Source: Streptomyces sp. Je 1-369 (GTDB lineage Bacteria; Actinomycetota; Actinomycetes; Streptomycetales; Streptomycetaceae). Taken from it: DNA of 64,000 bases. Position numbers and translations under genes: made by a program. Positions 51,835 to 59,646 of this stretch are shown here, piece after piece; position 1 is the first letter of the stretch; the number at the start of each line of letters is the position of its first letter. The notes under the pieces were generated by a model. It was given only the letters and a program-made list of their open reading frames with translations. It had not been told where the DNA came from and did no database searches. The stretch spans positions 8,296,515-8,360,514 of the forward strand of contig NZ_CP101750.1 in assembly GCF_026810505.1 (NCBI RefSeq), given 5' to 3'.

Positions 51835-52293
51835 ATGGGCAATGAATGGGCACTAGATGCGATCGACCGTGAAATCCTGTTGCTCTTGCGCGAGGACGGA
51901 CGTCTGACCAACGTCGAACTGGCCAAACGGGTCGGCCTCACACCGCCCCCGTGCCTGCGCCGTGTCAGGCGGCTGGAGGAGGCGGGCATCATCACCGGGT
52001 ATCGGGCCGTGACGGACCCGGCCGCGCTCGGGCGCGGCCTGGAGGTGCTCATCGACGTGGAGATCTACGCCAACGACCGCAAGAGCTTCGAGGAGTTCGA
52101 GGAGATCGTCGCTTCGTACGAGGAGGTCACGGAGTTCCGCCGCATGTACGGCCGCCCGGACTATTTCATCCGCGCCGCCGTCGCCGACCACGAGGCGTGC
52201 GAGGCGTTCCTCACCGGCAAGCTGAGCGGACTGCCCGGCGTCCAGCGCTTCACCTCCCACCTCACGATGAAGACGATCAAGTCGGTCGGCTGA
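51835..52293 (+). CDS. Lrp/AsnC-family transcriptional regulator
   Basis: 152 residues. N-terminal AsnC-type HTH (LDAIDREILLLLREDGRLTN, VELAKRVGLTPPPCLRRVRRLEEAG) and the C-terminal RAM ligand domain (VLIDVEIYANDRKS, FRRMYGRPDYFIRAAVAD). It probably senses an amino acid and controls the divergent azlCD genes and itself. Confidence 0.93.
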   Translation: MGNEWALDAIDREILLLLREDGRLTNVELAKRVGLTPPPCLRRVRRLEEAGIITGYRAVTDPAALGRGLEVLIDVEIYANDRKSFEEFEEIVASYEEVTEFRRMYGRPDYFIRAAVADHEACEAFLTGKLSGLPGVQRFTSHLTMKTIKSVG

Positions 52294-52301
52294 CCCGGGC
52301 C

Positions 52302-52323
52302 GACGAGGCGTCTTGCCTCCGTC
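52302..52323. terminator. Bidirectional hairpin between lrp and the Mrr-like gene
   Basis: GACGAGGC and GCCTCCGTC pair over 8 bp with one bulge around a five-base loop. It sits between two convergent stops only 28 bases apart, so it can serve both. Confidence 0.55.
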
Positions 52324-53029
52324 AGGCTGGCGAGCGGCGCTGTCCGCGTCCGTTGCCGTGGCCGTCGCCGTGGCCGTTCAGTGGGATCAGGCTGTCCAGC
52401 CGGGCGCCCTTGACCCACACCCCCAGCAGATCGCGGTGGACCGCGATGATGTCGTGCCGTACCGCCAGACCCAGCGCGGCTGCGGTGAACCTGCGGCAGG
52501 TGGTGACGAACAGGGCGACGTCCGCGCCGTGTTCGTTGCGGGCCGTGCCGAGGAACTTCTGCATGTCCTGAGAGGACACGCTGCGCTCCGGCGCGTACTT
52601 CTTGCACTGGATCACCAGCTTGCGGCCGTCCGCGAGGTAGCCGATCACATCGGCGCCCAAGTCACCGGTCTTCCCGCTCACGAGGACACGCGTGCAGCCG
52701 TCCCGACGGCACAGGTCGGCGACGTACCGCTCGAAATCCTGCCAGGAGAGCGCGTCGACCTCGGCCATCGACAGCTCCCGAGCCCGCGCGTCCTCCTCCA
52801 GCCGCCACGCGCGGTCCTTGCCGACCGCGAGGCGGTGCGCCTGCCACAGCCCGTACCCCGCGCCGCCCACCACGGCTACGACCAGCACGGTCAACAGGAC
52901 CGGCCATACACTCGCCCAGTTCCCGGCCGCCCACATGGCGGCGACCACCGCGACCGCGGTGCCCCAGAACCGCACCTGTCGGCGCGTCTTCTTCCGTAAG
53001 TACCGACGCCGTCGTCGTGCTGCAGCCAT
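52322..53029 (-). CDS. Membrane-anchored Mrr-like restriction endonuclease domain protein
   Basis: 235 residues from ATG at 53029. A very basic start (AAARRRRRYLRKKTRRQ) and two adjacent helices (about 22-62) anchor it. Residues 85-205 form an Mrr_cat nuclease domain: FERYVADLCRRDG, GADVIG with Asp127, and KLVIQCKKY with Gln141-x-Lys143, matching the D-(D/E/Q)xK active site. The Gly/His/Arg-rich tail (about 215-235) is repetitive. Such membrane-tethered Mrr domains may cut incoming or modified DNA; single gene, no methylase nearby. Confidence 0.85.
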   Translation of the reverse strand: MAAARRRRRYLRKKTRRQVRFWGTAVAVVAAMWAAGNWASVWPVLLTVLVVAVVGGAGYGLWQAHRLAVGKDRAWRLEEDARARELSMAEVDALSWQDFERYVADLCRRDGCTRVLVSGKTGDLGADVIGYLADGRKLVIQCKKYAPERSVSSQDMQKFLGTARNEHGADVALFVTTCRRFTAAALGLAVRHDIIAVHRDLLGVWVKGARLDSLIPLNGHGDGHGNGRGQRRSPA

Positions 53030-53120
53030 GAGCTCCCCATCTCCCGTGCCCCGCAGTGTGAAGTCCCCGCCCGCACCCGACAAGAGGGCTTCACCGGCCA
53101 CCTGACGGACTCGACGGGGC

Positions 53121-53753
53121 ATGGCTTCGATCCTCCTGCGGAATGCAGTGGGGATGGCAGCAGAGATGACAGAGGCGTTCGCCGCGACCGTGGCGGCGGT
53201 GGCACCCGTGGTGCTCCTGGTGGCAGTCGTGGAGGTTGGGGGGCACGAGCGCCTCAGGCGCGAGAGGGCGCAGCGTATGGCCGAGGCGTGGGTGGAGGGG
53301 ATGGAGGAACGCTCCGACTGGGATGAGACGGACCGGAGGATTGCCCGGCTACGGTCCGTGCTGACCTGGGTGGAGCTGTATCCGTGGCTTGCAAGGCTGG
53401 CGGCGCGTCGGATGGGAGTGAAGGCGGGGTGGAGCACCGCGGGGCTGGACAACTGGGTGCGGCTGGCGTCTCTCTTCTTGTGGACAGCCGTCATGGGGGC
53501 CCAGGCGGTGGCGATGGTGGTGGCTCTGTCCGCCTTGCGCGATCCCGGGTCGATGCATCCTCTGGCGGACGACGTATGCATGCTCTGCGTCGTTCTCGGC
53601 GTTGCCTGGGTGGCTATGTGGCCGCTCATACGTGTCGTTGCTGCAGACGGCCGGGCCGTGCTCAGGGTTCTCGGTGACCGCGACCGCCGCAGCAACCCGG
53701 TTACGCGCAAGGTGCAGGAGGAGATCGACCGTCTGGAAGCGGAACGCCAGTAG
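53121..53753 (+). CDS. Hypothetical membrane protein
   Basis: 210 residues; the first of several Met codons is used. Three hydrophobic segments: AAVAPVVLLVAVVEVGG, LASLFLWTAVMGAQAVAMVVALS and CVVLGVAWVAMWPLIRVV. A charged loop follows the first (HERLRRERAQRMAEAWVEG) and the C-terminus is charged and helical. No family recognised. It is divergent from the Mrr-like gene. Confidence 0.65.
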   Translation: MASILLRNAVGMAAEMTEAFAATVAAVAPVVLLVAVVEVGGHERLRRERAQRMAEAWVEGMEERSDWDETDRRIARLRSVLTWVELYPWLARLAARRMGVKAGWSTAGLDNWVRLASLFLWTAVMGAQAVAMVVALSALRDPGSMHPLADDVCMLCVVLGVAWVAMWPLIRVVAADGRAVLRVLGDRDRRSNPVTRKVQEEIDRLEAERQ

Positions 53754-53911
53754 CTGCACGGTCGTGCTCTTCCGCCGGATGTCGTTGACCTCCTCGCGGC
53801 TGCTGCGGAAACTGCGACTGCTGCGACTGCTGCGGCTGGCAGGAGAAAATCCGGCGCCTCCTGGCCGGCGGCCGGCTTTCCCGGCGGGTACCCGGCAGCG
53901 AGCATCATTGA

Positions 53912-55003
53912 ATGTCCATCATCCATAAGACGCGGCAGGCCGACGACGGCGCGGAAGGGCCCGTGGTCTCTGCGAACACCGATGTGGTCCCGGCGGCGGA
54001 GCGGTTCGGCTGGTGGTCCGACATGGTCGGCGACGAGGTCATGCCTGTGACGATCCGCAGCCCGCACGCGGCCCGCTTCAGAGGCAGTGTGGAGGCCGTG
54101 GGGATGCCGCACAGCCAGGTGGCGGCCTTCGCCTTCTCCCCGATGACCGCGCGCCGTTCACCCCTGCAGATCAGGCGCCACGATCTGGAGGAGTACTACC
54201 TGGTCCTCGTCCAGGGAAGCCCCGTCCGGCTGGAACAGGCCGGCAGCGTGGCTTGCCTAGAGGCCGGTGACATGGCCCTGTTCTCCACTTCGGCTCCGCT
54301 CGTCAGCGACTTCCTCGACCAGGGCCGGCAGACCCGGCTGACGTTGCTGCGGCTGGCGCGGTCGGCGCTGCCGCTGGCCGGTGGCCGGGCGGACCGGCTG
54401 CTGGCCGAGTCGCTGTCCACCCGGCCCGGGTCCGGGTCGGCGGCACTGCTCGGGTCGTACCTGAGCGGGCTTCCGGCGGCCGCCCACGCCTGCGATCCGG
54501 CGGAGTTGGCCCGGCTGGGCGCGATCGGGGTCGATCTGGCCGCGACCGTCCTCGCGGGGCGGCTCGGCGCCCAGGACACGCTGTCCCCGGAGACGCGCAA
54601 GGCCGTCCTGCGTGCCCGGATCAAGCTGTTCATCGAGCACAACCTGGGCGATCCGGAACTGGTCCCCGCGGGGATCGCCGCCCAGCACCACATATCCGTG
54701 CGCAGCCTCCACCTCCTGTTCCGGCACGAGCCGGAGACCGTGGGCGCCATGATCAGGCGGCTGCGCCTGGAACGCTGCCACGCGGACCTGACCGATCCGG
54801 CGCTGGGCCACCGCACCCTCGCCGCGACGGCCGCGCGCTGGGGCTTCCGCCATCCCGCGGACTTCGGCCGCGCCTTCCGCAAGGCGTACGGAGTCCCGCC
54901 GAGCGAGGTGCGGGCGGGGGTCCGGGCACGGGCGCGTGCGCTGGATGCCCAGGAAGCGTGCGCTCGTTGCCGACGATCCCCGGGCCGCCACGGCCCACAG
55001 TGA
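53912..55003 (+). CDS. AraC/XylS-family regulator
   Basis: 363 residues. N-terminal AraC-binding-like domain (AERFGWWSDMVGDEVMPV, LVLVQGSPVRLEQAG). C-terminal double HTH with HHISVRSLHLLFRHEPETVG and TLAATAARWGFRHPADFGRAF. The pattern is close to the NphR/FeaR group common in streptomycetes. Sequence after residue 340 is a basic tail. The only close downstream gene is the I36-like secreted protein, 33 bases away, and may be its target. Confidence 0.9.
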   Translation: MSIIHKTRQADDGAEGPVVSANTDVVPAAERFGWWSDMVGDEVMPVTIRSPHAARFRGSVEAVGMPHSQVAAFAFSPMTARRSPLQIRRHDLEEYYLVLVQGSPVRLEQAGSVACLEAGDMALFSTSAPLVSDFLDQGRQTRLTLLRLARSALPLAGGRADRLLAESLSTRPGSGSAALLGSYLSGLPAAAHACDPAELARLGAIGVDLAATVLAGRLGAQDTLSPETRKAVLRARIKLFIEHNLGDPELVPAGIAAQHHISVRSLHLLFRHEPETVGAMIRRLRLERCHADLTDPALGHRTLAATAARWGFRHPADFGRAFRKAYGVPPSEVRAGVRARARALDAQEACARCRRSPGRHGPQ

Positions 55004-55036
55004 ACGCACAGCGTTCCAGTGACTTCAGGAGGGGAC

Positions 55037-55459
55037 ATGCGCAAGAGAATTGCGGCGACCGTGGCGGCGATGGCGGCGGCTTTCGCGCTCGCCGCACCGA
55101 CGGCGGCGAGCGCCGAGGAGACCAGCGTCACCAAGATGCCGGGCGTGGAGGGCCTGTACTGGGTCAGCGGCAAGGATTACGGCACCCGGGCCTGGTCCGA
55201 GTGCGGCAGCGGCTCGTGCTTCTTCCAGAACTCCAATGGCGGCGGCTGGCTCTGGGTGGTGCCCAGCTGCGGCCACCACAAGGTGCCCTCCTGGTTCGAG
55301 GACCGGGCGAGTTCGGCCTGGAACCGCACGCCCACCCGGATCCACATCTACAAGCACAGTGACTACAGCGGGTACCTGGGCACCGTCCCCGGCTGGTTCC
55401 AGGGCAACCTCGCGTCCGGGCACAACGACGTGATGAGCGCCGTCTTCGCGGACTGCTGA
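55037..55459 (+). CDS. Secreted peptidase-inhibitor I36-like protein
   Basis: 140 residues; ATG at 55037 with GAGGGG upstream. Sec signal peptide ending near ASA-EE at about 30. The mature domain of about 105 residues has CGSGSCFFQNSNGGG, SSAWNRTP and YLGTVPGWFQGNL, patterns of beta/gamma-crystallin-like I36 inhibitors (Streptomyces metalloproteinase inhibitor group). Four cysteines can form two disulfides. Probably controls an extracellular protease. Confidence 0.82.
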   Translation: MRKRIAATVAAMAAAFALAAPTAASAEETSVTKMPGVEGLYWVSGKDYGTRAWSECGSGSCFFQNSNGGGWLWVVPSCGHHKVPSWFEDRASSAWNRTPTRIHIYKHSDYSGYLGTVPGWFQGNLASGHNDVMSAVFADC

Positions 55460-55495
55460 CAGCCCGACGCGCCGGTGCGCGTGCCTGCCCGGTCG

Positions 55496-55571
55496 AGGTG
55501 AGGGAGGGAGGGGAGCAGAGAGGAGGTGAAGGAACGGAGGGAAGGAACGGAGGGGAGGGAGGGGGCAGCGG
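55496..55571 (+). repeat. Polypurine (G/A) tract
   Basis: Some 75 bases are almost purely purine, with several GGAACGGAGGGA-type repeats and short G-runs. It could form triplex or quadruplex structures. It lies between the inhibitor and the O-methyltransferase promoter. Confidence 0.75.
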
Positions 55572-55729
55572 GTGGACCACCTGCCGTCCCCTCCCGGTCC
55601 ATATCCGGCAGCCGTTTGTGCCCGAATATCCCACTGTGGCTGGTGAGTCGGACGGTTAGCCTGACTCCACTCGCGCGGCCGGCCGGTGAGAGCCGGTCGC
55701 GCGCCGGCCGGAGCGGAAGGGGAGCACCT

Positions 55730-56776
55730 GTGGCGAACGAGGACACCCGGGAGGCCGAGCAGGCGGCCCGAGGGCACGTGGCCCAGCTGGCCTTCGGGAA
55801 CATGGTGGTCCAGACCCTGCGCGCCGCGACGCGGTTGAAGGTGTTCGACCTGATCCGCGACGAGGAACGTACGGCCGCCGAGGTGGCCGGGGCGGCCGGG
55901 GCCCAGCCGCAGGCCATGAACCGGCTGCTGCGGGCCCTGGCCGGCCTCGGCCTCCTCACCGAGCGGGCCCCGGGTTCCTTCGCGGCGACGCCCGCGGGGA
56001 CACTGCTCGACACGGGGCGCCCCGACTCCATGGCGGCCCTGGTGGGCATGCTCACCGACCCCGAGATCCTGCGCCCCTGGGAACTCCTGGAGCAGGGCAT
56101 ACGGACCGGTGCCAGTACATTCGAGACGGTCTTCGGCAAGGACTTCTTCTCCTACATCAAGGAACGCCCGGAGCTGTCCGCGCAGTTCAACGCCGCGATG
56201 AGCCAGGGCACCGCGGCGACCGCCGCCGCGCTGCCGCACGCCTTCGACTTCGGCCGGTTCACGAAGGTCACCGATGTCGGCGGTGGCGACGGCACACTGC
56301 TGACCGCGGTGCTCCGCGCGCATCCGGCCCTGAGCGGAGTCGTCTACGACTCGGAGGAGGGACTCGCCCAGGCCCCCGAGAGGCTCCGGGAGCACGACCT
56401 CACGAGCCGGTGCACCCTGGTGGCCGGGGACTTCTTCAAGTCGGTGCCCGAGGGGTCCGACGTCTATCTGATCAAGAGCGTGCTGCACGACTGGCCCGAC
56501 GACCTGGCGGCGACCATCCTGAGCCACTGCCGCGAGGTGCTGCCCCCCGACGGGCGGGTGCTGATCGTGGATCCCCTGCTGCCCGAGGTCGTCGAGCCGC
56601 GGACCGCCGGCCTCACCTACCTGAGCGATCTCCACATGCTCGTGGGCGCGGGTGGCCGGGAACGCACGCGCAAGGACTTCGAAGAACTGTGCGGCCGTGC
56701 GGGACTCGTGATCTTGTCGGTGCGCCCGATCGACGAGGCCTACGGATTCGGCCTCATCGAGGCGAAGGCGGCGTAG
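55730..56776 (+). CDS. SAM-dependent O-methyltransferase (plant/antibiotic type)
   Basis: 348 residues from GTG at 55730 with AAGGGGAG ahead. N-terminal dimerisation winged helix (VVQTLRAATRLKVFDLIRDE, MNRLLRALAGLGLL). The C-terminal Rossmann domain has VTDVGGGDGTLL (SAM loop), VYLIKSVLHDWPDD (catalytic His) and LPEVVEPRT. Typical of polyketide and phenolic O-methyltransferases; no pathway partner is adjacent, so substrate is unknown. Confidence 0.9.
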   Translation: MANEDTREAEQAARGHVAQLAFGNMVVQTLRAATRLKVFDLIRDEERTAAEVAGAAGAQPQAMNRLLRALAGLGLLTERAPGSFAATPAGTLLDTGRPDSMAALVGMLTDPEILRPWELLEQGIRTGASTFETVFGKDFFSYIKERPELSAQFNAAMSQGTAATAAALPHAFDFGRFTKVTDVGGGDGTLLTAVLRAHPALSGVVYDSEEGLAQAPERLREHDLTSRCTLVAGDFFKSVPEGSDVYLIKSVLHDWPDDLAATILSHCREVLPPDGRVLIVDPLLPEVVEPRTAGLTYLSDLHMLVGAGGRERTRKDFEELCGRAGLVILSVRPIDEAYGFGLIEAKAA

Positions 56777-56954
56777 CCGGGCCCGTCCCGCCCCGGCCGA
56801 CCGGGTCCGGTACGACTCTCTCGACCACCGGCCGTACCCGACCTACGGGCGGACTGCATCACCTCGCTGTCCGGAGCCGCGAACAGGGGCGGGCAGGGCC
56901 ACGTGGGAGTGTTCCGACGGGCCCTGCCACGGACGGTGGCCCCTGTGGGGCCGT

Positions 56955-57587
56955 TCAGTTGGTGGAGGAGGGCTCCTGCCGTGGTGCGGCGGACTGCTCT
57001 GCCGCTGGGGCCGCCGAGGTGTAGAACACCGACGAACCTTGCTTGGAACGCTGGGCTCGGCCCTTGGCGACCAGGCCCTCCACCGTGGTGCGTACAACCG
57101 TGGTCTTGACGGTGCGGTCGGGCAGCGCCTGGGCGAGTGCGGTGGCGATCTCGGCGGCGGAGCGCGGTTCGTTCTGGCGGCCGAGGTGGTTGTCGATCAG
57201 TTCGACCAGCGTCGACTTGGACTCGGGTGCGGCAGGCTGCTCCGCCGTGGCCTTCGGCGCGTCCGTCGTAGCCTTGTCCTTGGTCGCTACGGCCTTCTTC
57301 GACCGGGTCGCACGGGAACCGTTCGCACTGGCCCTGGGGGCCGGGACTGCCTTCTTGCGGCGAGCCGGCTGCTTGGCGTTGCCCGGCGCGGTACCGGGTG
57401 AGCCCAGCGCTTGCTGCATGCTCAGCAACACGGCGTGGTCGTTCTCCAGTGCCTGCAACTGCTCCTGCAGAGCCGCGACCTCGGACCCGATGCGTTCTTG
57501 TTCCTTGCGGTTGGTCTCCAGATCCGCGGCGACCCGGGCGGCGTACTGAGCCTGCACTCCGGGAGTTTCCGGCTGAACGTCTGACAT
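56955..57587 (-). CDS. Coiled-coil and winged-helix DNA-binding protein
   Basis: 210 residues from ATG at 57587. Residues 18-62 form a heptad-like coiled coil (DLETNRKEQERIGSEVAALQ). A Lys/Ala/Arg-rich linker (75-125) recalls histone-like tails. Residues 128-195 look like a winged helix (STLVELIDNHLGRQNEP, RTVKTTVVRTTVEGLVAKG). Cytoplasmic. A nucleoid-associated or global regulatory role is plausible; no family name can be given with confidence. Confidence 0.65.
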   Translation of the reverse strand: MSDVQPETPGVQAQYAARVAADLETNRKEQERIGSEVAALQEQLQALENDHAVLLSMQQALGSPGTAPGNAKQPARRKKAVPAPRASANGSRATRSKKAVATKDKATTDAPKATAEQPAAPESKSTLVELIDNHLGRQNEPRSAAEIATALAQALPDRTVKTTVVRTTVEGLVAKGRAQRSKQGSSVFYTSAAPAAEQSAAPRQEPSSTN

Positions 57588-58019
57588 GGAGGTGACCTCT
57601 TCGTGTGCGCACGCGGGCGTGCGGGGGAGTGAGCGGGTGGGGATCGTGCGGGTGGGGGGAATCGTGCGGATGGCGGTCGTGCTGGGGACGCAGCACTCGG
57701 CCGTGGGCGCATTTGAGGGTGCTTCTTGAGACTGGTTGCCCATCTGCACCGTCGGCAACTCAAGCACGGTCAGTGAAGAATACGGGCTGATACGGCGAGC
57801 TGATGGGTATGGAGACCTTCGTTGACGTACCGAAGGCGCTGGAGAAGTAAGGGGGAGGACGGGGGGAGCGGGTTGACGCTCGCGTCCGATCCGGTGGCGG
57901 TGTCCGACCACCGGTCCCTCGCCCTCGCCACCGGGGCACCGGGCGGCGTCTACCTGTGCCATCCGTTCCTGGTGCACGCGGCGCAACCGCACCACGGGAC
58001 GCCCCCGCGCAACCGAAGG
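57588..58019. other. Intergenic region with a gene remnant
   Basis: Contains the promoter of the coiled-coil gene and the PIG-L fragment at 57793. The remaining 170 bases show no coherent frame. Confidence 0.5.
57793..57850 (+). pseudogene. C-terminal remnant of a PIG-L family deacetylase
   Basis: The strand encodes GELMGMETFVDVPKALEK and a stop. The first part matches GELMGMETFV in the intact deacetylase (12776-12805), and nearly every base of that stretch agrees. Nothing upstream continues the homology, so only the last 18 codons of a related gene remain. Confidence 0.72.
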
Positions 58020-58418
58020 TCACGACTCCTCGCGCGGCTCCGTGCGGTAGTCGAAGTACGCCCACGCGAAGATCCCCACGACCGCTACCGCCCCCATCAC
58101 CAGGGCCTGCACGGCGACCGGCGCGCCTCGCGTGAGGAAACCGGCCAGGCCTGTCGCGGCGCCGCCCACCAGCATCACCATGCGACTGGCGAAGTACTGC
58201 TGCGGATCGGCGGCGGCGCTGCCCTCCCGCTCCGCGAACAGCCCTCTCGCCGCCGCCTTCACCGGCTGATCCGCACCCCGGCGCCGCTTCGCCCGGTACT
58301 CGAGCCCGAAGCCGACCGCCAGATAGAGCACGAGGATCCCGATCAGCAGGGCCCAGTCACCCGGCCCGTCCATGCTGTTCCCGCGCGCCAACACCATGTC
58401 CGAGACAGCAGGACTCAT
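58020..58418 (-). CDS. Small membrane protein with three helices
   Basis: 132 residues from ATG at 58418 with AAGGAACGGGG upstream. Helices: WALLIGILVLYLAVGFGL, then after a charged region MVMLVGGAATGLAGFL and VQALVMGAVAVVGIFAWAYF. No family recognised. It is divergent from the MpaB-family gene with the palindrome between them. Confidence 0.68.
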   Translation of the reverse strand: MSPAVSDMVLARGNSMDGPGDWALLIGILVLYLAVGFGLEYRAKRRRGADQPVKAAARGLFAEREGSAAADPQQYFASRMVMLVGGAATGLAGFLTRGAPVAVQALVMGAVAVVGIFAWAYFDYRTEPREES

Positions 58419-58539
58419 CACAGCACCCCGTTCCTTCGCGGCGGACAGGCCCCTTCGGCCGCCCGACCTGCACAGGCACTTCAACTACCCCGAATCAGGT
58501 GGTACTTGCCTGGCCAGGTCAGCGTCACACTCTGTCCAC

Positions 58540-58559
58540 CCTGGACAATGTTGTCCAGG
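58540..58559. promoter_or_regulatory. 20-bp near-perfect palindrome, probable operator
   Basis: CCTGGACAATGTTGTCCAGG has perfect 9-bp arms around TG. It lies between the divergent small membrane gene and the MpaB-family gene, the layout of a TetR-type operator; no cognate regulator is adjacent. Confidence 0.7.
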
Positions 58560-58665
58560 CATGACTGGCCGCCGCCGGGGCGGGAATGAGGGGTCCTGGT
58601 CAGACCGACGGGAACGCGGCCACACTTGGCGGTCGGACCGTCACCCGTCAGGAGTTGGTCGCACC

Positions 58666-59646
58666 ATGCCGGAGCGCACGCAGGCGCGCACATCCATACC
58701 CGCAACCGATCCCGCACCCGACCCCGACCCCGACCCCGGGCTCTTCGGTCCGTCATCCGTGACTTGGCAGGCGCACGCCGACCCGATGATGTGGGTCGCC
58801 GGGATCAGGGCCCTGTACCTCCAGGCCCTGCATCCCCGCGCGGTCCGCGGCGTCATGGAGAACTCCGACTTCCGCAAGGACGCGTGGGGCCGCCTCATGC
58901 GGACCGCCAACTTCGTGGGCACGACCACCTACGGAACGACCGAGGTCGCCGAGAAGGCGGGCGCCCGCGTGCGGAAGATCCACACCATGCTCGGGGCCAC
59001 CGACCCGGAGACGGGGGAGCAGTACGGCGTCGACGAGCCCGAACTGCTGCTCTGGGTGCACTGCGCCGAGATCGACTCCTACCTCCACGTCGTACGCCGC
59101 TCGGGGTTCCGCCTCACCGACGTGCTGGCCGACCGGTACGTCGACGAGCACCGGCAGAGCGCCCGCCTCGTGGGGCTCGACCCCGCGGACGTACCGGCGT
59201 CGACGGGCGCACTCGCCGCGTATTTCGAGGAGACGCGGCCGCGGCTCGCCGCCGGGGCCGACGCGCGCGCCGTCGACGACTTCCTGCAGCGCCCGCCCAC
59301 ACACGCCCTGCTCGTTCCGGCGCGCGAACTGCTGTGGAGGCGTGTGGCGAACCTGGCGTACGCCTCGCTGCCGCCGTACGCCCACGAGCTGTACGGCAGA
59401 GCGGCCCCGCCACCCGCCACGGTGACCCGCCGCCTCGCCCTCACCGGCACCGTCCTGCGCGCCGTCCCCAACCGTGTGCGCTGGCAACTCCCGCCCAAGC
59501 ACATCCTGCGCGCCATGGCCCGACTCGGCCCCGGCAGCCGCCCGGCCCCGTACAAACTCGACAGACGGGACGCCATACTGGACGGGGCGGGGAGGGCGCG
59601 GCGAGGCAACGGGGGCGACAACACGAGATGGCGGACACCAGGCTGA
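58666..59646 (+). CDS. MpaB/DUF2236-family oxygenase-like protein
   Basis: 326 residues with GGAG 12 bases before the ATG. After a Pro/Asp-rich start come the family hallmarks: MWVAGIRALYLQALHPRAVRG, TYGTTEVAEKAG and LLLWVHCAEIDSYL. The conserved His and Arg positions are those proposed to bind heme in latex-clearing and MpaB proteins. It overlaps the kinase gene by 19 bases. It likely acts on a hydrophobic substrate at the membrane; exact role unknown. Confidence 0.88.
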   Translation: MPERTQARTSIPATDPAPDPDPDPGLFGPSSVTWQAHADPMMWVAGIRALYLQALHPRAVRGVMENSDFRKDAWGRLMRTANFVGTTTYGTTEVAEKAGARVRKIHTMLGATDPETGEQYGVDEPELLLWVHCAEIDSYLHVVRRSGFRLTDVLADRYVDEHRQSARLVGLDPADVPASTGALAAYFEETRPRLAAGADARAVDDFLQRPPTHALLVPARELLWRRVANLAYASLPPYAHELYGRAAPPPATVTRRLALTGTVLRAVPNRVRWQLPPKHILRAMARLGPGSRPAPYKLDRRDAILDGAGRARRGNGGDNTRWRTPG

